Positions 5,685-10,324 of a stretch of DNA of 10,324 bases are shown one piece after another (the stretch's first letter is position 1; every line of letters starts with the position of its first letter). Origin of the DNA: JBDKGV01 sp039798005 (GTDB lineage Bacteria; Fibrobacterota; Fibrobacteria; UBA5070); the NCBI GenBank assembly GCA_039798005.1, contig JBDKGV010000120.1, positions 1 to 10,324 on the forward strand. The letters run 5' to 3'. The notes below the pieces were generated by a model. That model was not told where the DNA came from and searched no databases. It worked only from the letters and a program-made list of their open reading frames with translations. The position numbers were made by a program, and so were the translations under genes.

Positions 5685-7537
5685 GCAAATCCCCTCGCCC
5701 CATCCATCTCCTCTACGTCCCGACCCTGGGCTGCAACCTCGGGTGCCATTACTGCTACCTCGGGGCGCAGACCACTCCCGACAGCCTGCACCGCGATGCC
5801 CTGCGCGCGGCGGCCACGCTGCGCTCGGCCCTGGACCGGTTCGAGGAGTCGGGGATCCTGCCCTTCAACGTCTCACTGCACGGGGGCGAGGTCACCCTCC
5901 TCCCCGAGGCCGTGCTCGACGAACTGTTCACCCTCATTCGCAATCATTACCGGCGCCACCACGACGCCATCGCAAGCCTGGGCCAGCGCAAGACCGATCC
6001 CCACATCAAGACCAACCTGTTCCGGTTCGGGGAACTCCACGAGTTGTTCCTGCGCCACCGCGTCTCGATCTCGGCAAGCATCGACCTGCCGCTTTCCCTG
6101 CACGCCAAGCACCGGGTCACCCGCAGCGGACAGCCTTGGCTCGAACGCACCCTGGAGAACCTGCGCCTGCTTGCCCGCTATCCGCACGTGGCCAAGATCT
6201 CGACCACCATCAGCGCCGAGCACCTGGCCGACCTCCCCGCCTTCGTGAAGGACATCCGCTTCCTGCACGAGGAGATCGGGCTGGACATGAACCGGTTCAA
6301 CCTGATGTTCGCCTTCCCCTCGAAGCTCAACGGGGAGGCCCATGGCGAGCGTGTGCTGACCCCTGCCACGGAAGACCAGCAGGTGGAGCTGTACGAGACG
6401 CTCAAGCGTGAGTTCACCGGCACAGCCCTCGAGGAAGGCCTGCGCACCCATTGGTTTGACGAGTTCACGCCCTCCTACTGCACCAACTCCATCAACTGCG
6501 GCGAGAAGTTCTTCCTGCTGCAAGGGGACGGATCCCTCCATTCCTGCGTGCGCGGCCAGGGGATCGAGGGCTTCTCGTACGGGAATATTTTGACGGATCC
6601 TGTCAAGGATATCATGGACCGCGCCGCCGGGAAGATCCGCCAAGCCCATCAGGGCGCGGGACTCCACGAGGACTGCCGCGCCTGCGAATACCTGCACCTG
6701 TGCCGGACCGGATGCCCGGTGGTGAAGCAGCAGACGGGAACCGGGAAGTCCTACACCTGCAAGCTCCAGAAGGCCCTGTACCGCGACCGCCCGATGACCT
6801 GGCCGGCCTTGGGAGATGCGCAGGCCCAGATCGATGCGGTTCGCCACTACGCCCGCGCCGTCCATCCGGGCCTTGCCTGGGAACTGCCTCCCCCGCCGAC
6901 GCCACCCCGGACGCTCCTGCTTCCCTCCGACCTCACCGGACAAGGCAACGGCCTGCAGGAGATCGTCGCGCGCGACCCGGTGCTGGGGACCCTCTACCGT
7001 CCCAGCCTCTTCCAGGTCGAACTGGACGGAGAATTCATCGAACTGGAATCCCAGATCCTGAAGACCTCCGTCCAGTGGCACACGGTGGTCCCGGGCACGG
7101 CTTTCCGGCTGCACCTGCCCCGCGAGATCCTCACGGCCCACGGCGCCGAAGCGCTGCGCAATCCCCTCCACCTGCAACTGCTGCGCGACACGCCCGTCGT
7201 CTACGGAGACGAGGCCCGCACCAAGCAGGAGCATCTCTTCACCTACCAGGCGTGGGAGACCGGGTTGCAGCCAAGCGCGTTGGGAGAGGAGTGGGCCATG
7301 TTCGATCTCATGCCCATCCTTGAGATCCATCGCAAGCTCTTCCGGCACGGGGTGCGCAACAACCTGTTCGTCACCACCACCGCCTTGCGCGAGCACCATT
7401 ACGCCAAGCAGAAGGCCAATGCCTTCTACCACATCCAGGCCATCAACCTGCCCTTTCCCAACCTCGAGTTCTTCTGGCTCGATCCGTCGAACCTCGATCC
7501 GGAAACATCTTCCACCGCCACGGAAACCGCAACATGA
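5681..7537 (+). CDS. Radical SAM/SPASM protein, probable peptide or protein maturase
   Basis: A 618-residue enzyme. The radical SAM motif C18-x3-C22-x2-C25 (GCNLGCHYCYLG) ligates the SAM-cleaving 4Fe-4S cluster, and HGGE (67-70) corresponds to the SAM-binding GGE motif. A SPASM domain at about 267-360 holds C267, C273, C289, C332, C335, C341, C345 and C360 (including CRACEYLHLCRTGC), enough for two auxiliary 4Fe-4S clusters. Family knowledge: SPASM enzymes such as anSME, PqqE and the RiPP maturases act on peptides or proteins. Residues about 365-618 form an extra, cysteine-free C-terminal part of roughly 250 residues that I cannot assign, ending in a low-complexity Ser/Thr/Glu tail. The gene overlaps its neighbours by 4 bp on each side (GTGA at the start, ATGA at the end). 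The adjacent poly-Asn protein is the obvious candidate substrate, by inference from position only. Confidence 0.88.
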   Translation: MSKSPRPIHLLYVPTLGCNLGCHYCYLGAQTTPDSLHRDALRAAATLRSALDRFEESGILPFNVSLHGGEVTLLPEAVLDELFTLIRNHYRRHHDAIASLGQRKTDPHIKTNLFRFGELHELFLRHRVSISASIDLPLSLHAKHRVTRSGQPWLERTLENLRLLARYPHVAKISTTISAEHLADLPAFVKDIRFLHEEIGLDMNRFNLMFAFPSKLNGEAHGERVLTPATEDQQVELYETLKREFTGTALEEGLRTHWFDEFTPSYCTNSINCGEKFFLLQGDGSLHSCVRGQGIEGFSYGNILTDPVKDIMDRAAGKIRQAHQGAGLHEDCRACEYLHLCRTGCPVVKQQTGTGKSYTCKLQKALYRDRPMTWPALGDAQAQIDAVRHYARAVHPGLAWELPPPPTPPRTLLLPSDLTGQGNGLQEIVARDPVLGTLYRPSLFQVELDGEFIELESQILKTSVQWHTVVPGTAFRLHLPREILTAHGAEALRNPLHLQLLRDTPVVYGDEARTKQEHLFTYQAWETGLQPSALGEEWAMFDLMPILEIHRKLFRHGVRNNLFVTTTALREHHYAKQKANAFYHIQAINLPFPNLEFFWLDPSNLDPETSSTATETAT

Positions 7538-8007
7538 GCACGACCAAGTTCCTGCAGACCGCGTTCACCGTCGAGACCTTCCTCGATCAGGCCCGGATTC
7601 CCGACACGCCCCAGCGCCGGGAGCTGGAGAAGAAGCTCATCCAAGGCATGCGCGCCAGTCCTGCGCTCTATGACGCCTTGGTGTACGACCAAGGCCGGGT
7701 GATCGCCTATCGCAACAAGGCAGTTGTCCTTTCCACCTCCTTCGAGGCCGAGACCACCCACCCGAGCATGACGCTGTGGTGCAACGACCGCAAGCTCTCG
7801 CTGATGGACGGCCAAGCCTTCCGGTCGGGCGCCCCGTGGGTCTTCCTGGGCGTGGCCGGACTTGCCACCGTGGCCGCAGCGCAGATGCTCCCCGGCGAGG
7901 AGGAGGAAGCACGCCGCAACGGGACCTCAAGCAGCGGCGGAAGCAACTCGAACAACAACAATAACAACAACAATAACAACAATAACAACAACAACAATAA
8001 CGGCTGA
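7534..8007 (+). CDS. Small protein with C-terminal poly-asparagine tail, candidate rSAM substrate
   Basis: A 157-residue protein with no family I recognise. Residues 1-98 are soluble and mixed in composition, with a single cysteine, C83. Residues about 100-119 (APWVFLGVAGLATVAAAQML) are hydrophobic enough for one membrane helix. An acidic patch EEEE (122-125) and a Gly/Ser linker (130-139) follow, then N140-N156, 17 consecutive asparagines, and a final G157. The ATG overlaps the stop of the radical SAM gene (ATGA), so the two are translationally coupled. A folded or leader-like front part plus a repetitive extreme C terminus beside a SPASM enzyme resembles a precursor with a modifiable core. 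Alternatives are a membrane-anchored protein with a disordered tail, or a substrate modified elsewhere. Modification of the asparagines is a hypothesis. Confidence 0.8.
   Translation: MSTTKFLQTAFTVETFLDQARIPDTPQRRELEKKLIQGMRASPALYDALVYDQGRVIAYRNKAVVLSTSFEAETTHPSMTLWCNDRKLSLMDGQAFRSGAPWVFLGVAGLATVAAAQMLPGEEEEARRNGTSSSGGSNSNNNNNNNNNNNNNNNNNG
7951..8001 (+). repeat. In-frame AAC/AAT trinucleotide tract encoding 17 Asn
   Basis: Seventeen uninterrupted Asn codons, mostly AAC with AAT at irregular intervals (after 3, 3, 2 and 4 AAC). The tract is strikingly AT-rich against GC-rich surroundings. Slippage in units of 3 bp would change the tail length without shifting the frame. The synonymous AAT interruptions suggest either an old tract or selection to limit slippage. 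Confidence 0.95.
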
Positions 8008-8119
8008 TCCGACGGCCCGGACAGCCCCTCGCGAAGGTCGCTGCCACAGCATTGGCGCACCTCCACATCGTTGATGCACGCCTCGAGGCAGGAGACCCGA
8101 GGCATGAGGGCCCGGGTGA

Positions 8120-8809
8120 TCAGCGGGTCATGAACCAGCCTCCGAACAGCAGCGCCTGATGGAAGCGCAGCGGTGCGGAGAAGCCCGACTCGGCCAGGAG
8201 ATGCGCGAGTTCCACCTCCGTGAGCAAGGTGATCTCGCGTTCGCGTGCAGCAAAGCGCGTCTGTACCTCCGCCGGATCCTCGCCCAGGTCCAGCAGGCGC
8301 TGCCGCCAGCATTCCAACAGCTCGTCCAGCACCTCGTCGCCCTCCGGACGAAAGAGCTGCACCAGCACCAGGGGCGCACCGGGAACCAACCGCGCCGCGA
8401 TGTCGCGCAGCAGGGCCCCTTGCGCGTCCTTTGACAGGAAATGTCCGACCAGGATGCAGGTCGCCGCACCGTACCTCGCCTCTGCAGGCAAGGTGTCCAC
8501 CGTCCCGACCGTCACTTCGACCCGATCCGCGACCTCCAGGGCCTGCGCTCGCTCCCCGGCAGCTTGAGCCATGCGCACCGCCGGATCGACCACATGGAAG
8601 CTCCAATCCGGAGAGGCGGGCGCGAAGCTCTCGATCTCCATTCCGCCTCCGCCGCCCACCAGCAGCACCCTTGCCGGCCCCTCGCCCAGGCGCCGGGAAA
8701 GCCAAGTACGGGCCAGCTCGAAGAGCGTCCCGTAGCCGGGAATCATCCCGCGGCTCTTGCGGATGTATTCCTCCGCGTAGCTGGAATCGAACGAATAGAC
8801 CTGCGTCAC
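8120..8809 (-). CDS. Class I SAM-dependent methyltransferase
   Basis: A 229-residue protein starting at GTG, with AAGGAG 6 nt upstream. The Rossmann-fold SAM site is clear: motif I VLLVGGGGGMEIE (48-60), an acidic residue ending strand 2 (VVDP, D75), GTVDTLP (102-108) and a motif like CILVGHFL (118-125). The C-terminal half has helices rich in Leu/Glu and ends FGGWFMTR. The length is typical of small soluble methyltransferases of the YecO/CmoA-like kind. The substrate cannot be read from the sequence. It is convergent with the poly-Asn gene (112 bp between stops) and divergent from a MocR-type regulator. It could belong to the regulator's pathway or, less likely, act on the poly-Asn product. 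It is translationally coupled to a 25-codon upstream ORF. Confidence 0.82.
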   Translation of the reverse strand: MTQVYSFDSSYAEEYIRKSRGMIPGYGTLFELARTWLSRRLGEGPARVLLVGGGGGMEIESFAPASPDWSFHVVDPAVRMAQAAGERAQALEVADRVEVTVGTVDTLPAEARYGAATCILVGHFLSKDAQGALLRDIAARLVPGAPLVLVQLFRPEGDEVLDELLECWRQRLLDLGEDPAEVQTRFAAREREITLLTEVELAHLLAESGFSAPLRFHQALLFGGWFMTR

Positions 8810-8883
8810 GGGATTCTCCTTGCTGAAGCCCTCGCCTCATACCAAGGCGACAGCGGTTCGTTGTCGGGAAAAGATGCGTTCAT
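8806..8883 (-). CDS. Possible 25-residue small protein or leader ORF upstream of the methyltransferase
   Basis: A 25-codon ORF beginning ATG-AAC-GCA and ending in TGA that overlaps the methyltransferase GTG (GTGA). A GGAGG Shine-Dalgarno sits exactly 6 nt before its ATG, the strongest ribosome site in the window. The peptide starts MNASFPDNEPLSPWYEA and ends with a basic ARRIP. It has no hydrophobic segment and no cysteine. It may be a regulatory leader peptide, a small functional protein, or simply a translational entry point for the methyltransferase. It resembles nothing I recognise. Confidence 0.5.
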   Translation of the reverse strand: MNASFPDNEPLSPWYEARASARRIP

Positions 8884-8964
8884 GGCTCGCCTCCAGGAAA
8901 GGGACCGAGGAACACCCCCTCTCCCTGCAACCAAATATCCCCCTTTGCGAAGATCAAGAACAGA

Positions 8965-9000
8965 TACAGATTTCCTTGGAAATGACCAGTACAGATTCCC
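8965..9000 (+). promoter_or_regulatory. Direct repeats flanking the MocR start, candidate operator
   Basis: TACAGATTTCC (8965-8975) and TACAGATTCCC (8990-9000) are near-identical direct repeats, 25 bp start to start, and they straddle the ATG of the MocR-type gene. MocR regulators commonly bind paired direct repeats in the region shared with a divergent target, so this is a plausible autoregulatory site. The second copy lies inside the coding sequence. Confidence 0.35.
8970..8983. promoter_or_regulatory. Inverted repeat touching the MocR start codon
   Basis: ATTTCC-TT-GGAAAT has two perfect 6-bp arms around a 2-bp centre, and its right arm includes the first two bases of the ATG. It overlaps the first direct repeat. 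It could be a protein-binding site. The very short loop makes an RNA hairpin unlikely. Confidence 0.35.
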
Positions 9001-10324
9001 TGAGCAAACCGGCCGGATCGCGCACCCGCGCCGTCGCGGAGCATCTCTCCTCACAGATCCGGGAGGGGCGTCTGGCCACCGGCGCGAAGCTCCCCTCGGT
9101 GCGCGAGCTGGGCCGCTTCCACGCCTGTTCCCTGACCACCGTTCTGCAGGCCCTGGAGCTGCTGGAGCGAGAGGACCTCATCGTCGGAGTGCCACGCTCC
9201 GGGCATTTTGTGAAAAGTCCGCCCGTCCCTGCCGCCCCGACACGGCGGGGATCCAGCTCGCTCGAGGTCGTGCGCGGACGTACCCACGGCATCATGCGCC
9301 GGATACTGGAGATGCACCAAACGGCAGCGATTGCCCCTTTCCATGGAGCAGTCCCCTCGCCGGACCTGCTGCCTCTGGGCGCCCTGCGCCGCACCGTGGC
9401 AAGCCACCTTTCCCGCGAAGAGACGCTGTTGGGGAGGTATTCTCCGGTGACCGGCGCACGTTCCACGCGCACCGCCCTCTCCCGCTTCCTGGCTCCGCGC
9501 GGACTCAAGGCAGGTCCCGACGCCTTGGTCCTGACCAACGGATGCAGCGAGGCGCTGTCGCTTGCCATCGAGGTCACCAGCCGACCGGGCGAAGTGATCG
9601 CCATCGAGAGCCCGACCTTCTTCGGACTGGTCTCGCTCCTGGAGCAGCTGGGCCGCCGCGTGGTGGAGATCCCTGTCGACCCGCAACGAGGCATCCGCCT
9701 CGACCTGCTGGAGGAGGCCCTGGAGCGGCATCCCGTCAAGTCCGTGGTCGTCAGCCCCGACTTCCAGAATCCCACCGGCGCCAGCATGGACCTGGACGCG
9801 CGCCTCGCATTGCTTGCCTTGGCCTCCCGCCACGGCTGCGCCGTGATCGAGGACGCCATCTACGCGCACTGCGGCTTCTCGGGACAGACCTTGCCCAGCC
9901 TGCACGATCTCGACGGTACGGGGAGCGTGCTCCACTGCTCCTCCTTCTCCAAGTGCCTGGCGCCGGGTCTACGCGCCGGTTGGATCGTGCCCGGACGGTG
10001 GCAGCGGGAGGTCGAGGAGCTCAAGTCGGCACGCACCTTGGGCGGGTCCTTGGCGCTCCAGGGGGGATGGGCCGCGTTCCTTGAAACAAACGCCTGCGAG
10101 CGCCACTTCCGCGCCTTCCCCAAGGGCATCTGGAACCAGACCCAGCGCATGCGGGCGATCCTTGCCGAGGAAGGCCCCGACGACCTGCGCATCTCCTCAC
10201 CTTCCGGGGGCTTCGTGCTCTGGCTGGAACTTCCGGGGCTGGACAGCCTGGAGTTCTTCGAGCGCGCCGTGGAGGCGGGGATCGGCGTCGTGCCCGGCCC
10301 CGTCTTCTCGGCCCATTCCCGGCG
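8982..10324 (+). CDS. MocR-type transcriptional regulator (GntR HTH plus aminotransferase fold), 3' truncated
   Basis: An open frame of 447 codons that runs off the window end. Residues about 12-77 are a GntR-type winged helix (LPSVRELGRFHACSLTTVLQALELLE, then the wing PRSGHFV). Residues from about 110 form a fold-type I aminotransferase domain: NPTG with N263 and D291/Y294 in EDAIYAH for the PLP ring. K324 in SSFSKCLAPGLRAGW is the expected Schiff-base lysine, with R331 close by for the phosphate. The last visible part, SGGFVLWLELP then GVVPGPVFSAHSRR, matches the C-terminal lobe, so only some 20-40 residues should be missing. Such proteins sense PLP or amino-compound adducts and usually control a neighbouring divergent gene, here the methyltransferase. 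The ATG has a weak GGA ribosome site. The nearest relatives are probably YdcR-like. Confidence 0.88.
   Translation, partial: MTSTDSLSKPAGSRTRAVAEHLSSQIREGRLATGAKLPSVRELGRFHACSLTTVLQALELLEREDLIVGVPRSGHFVKSPPVPAAPTRRGSSSLEVVRGRTHGIMRRILEMHQTAAIAPFHGAVPSPDLLPLGALRRTVASHLSREETLLGRYSPVTGARSTRTALSRFLAPRGLKAGPDALVLTNGCSEALSLAIEVTSRPGEVIAIESPTFFGLVSLLEQLGRRVVEIPVDPQRGIRLDLLEEALERHPVKSVVVSPDFQNPTGASMDLDARLALLALASRHGCAVIEDAIYAHCGFSGQTLPSLHDLDGTGSVLHCSSFSKCLAPGLRAGWIVPGRWQREVEELKSARTLGGSLALQGGWAAFLETNACERHFRAFPKGIWNQTQRMRAILAEEGPDDLRISSPSGGFVLWLELPGLDSLEFFERAVEAGIGVVPGPVFSAHSR

Noticed and set aside
5873..7432. 519-codon open frame on the minus strand
   Set aside because: Antisense to the radical SAM gene, whose motifs are unmistakable. 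Long antisense frames are common in GC-rich DNA and this one shows no domain motif.
7951..8001. CRISPR-like or intergenic microsatellite reading of the AAC/AAT tract
   Set aside because: The unit is 3 bp, there are no spacers, and the tract lies in frame inside a gene with a 4-bp overlap to its upstream partner.
8080..8103. Hairpin GCCTCG/CGAGGC between the convergent poly-Asn and methyltransferase genes
   Set aside because: Six-bp stem with a 12-nt loop and no T tract on either strand. Too weak to call a terminator, so the 112-bp gap holds nothing I can support.
8441..10084. 547-codon open frame on the plus strand
   Set aside because: Runs antisense through the methyltransferase and then out of frame through the MocR-type gene, both well supported. 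The product is Arg/Pro-rich low complexity.

Overview
The window is about 10.3 kb of GC-rich bacterial DNA, densely packed with protein genes and with no RNA genes, insertion sequences or CRISPR arrays that I could see. A lipoprotein signal peptide, frequent GTG starts and 4-bp stop/start overlaps point to a Gram-negative-type bacterium. The gene content would fit Fibrobacterota, Myxococcota or the former Deltaproteobacteria, but the sequence alone does not settle the phylum.

Left part (1-1760, minus strand): an arsenic/metal-type operon in the order arsR-like repressor, COG0701 (ArsP/YraQ-like) permease, a 77-residue thioredoxin-fold protein, and the first 13 codons of a further gene with a signal-peptide-like start. 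A near-consensus sigma-70 promoter with a perfect 16-bp palindrome over its -35 and spacer drives arsR. The predicted transcription start falls on the A of its ATG, so the message may be leaderless.

Middle-left (1760-5035, plus strand): a 652-residue predicted lipoprotein with a phosphohistidine-type swivel domain followed by a PPDK_N/ATP-grasp domain, the order found in glucan water dikinases. It is followed by a PAS-type sensor histidine kinase with an unusual cysteine-rich input region and no partner response regulator in the window.

Middle-right (5042-8007, plus strand): the most unusual locus. Three genes overlap by 4 bp each: a two-helix membrane protein with a basic cytoplasmic tail, a radical SAM/SPASM protein with a long uncharacterised C-terminal extension, and a 157-residue protein ending in 17 consecutive asparagines plus glycine. 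The maturase-plus-adjacent-low-complexity-tail layout resembles radical-SAM RiPP or protein-modification systems. I do not recognise a described system with a poly-Asn target, so this is the best candidate for something new.

Right part (8008-10324): a class I SAM methyltransferase on the minus strand is preceded by, and translationally coupled to, a 25-codon ORF with a strong Shine-Dalgarno. Divergently transcribed is a MocR/GntR-type regulator with an aminotransferase fold, cut by the window end. Repeats around its start codon are a candidate operator. No gene-free stretch exceeds about 175 bp.
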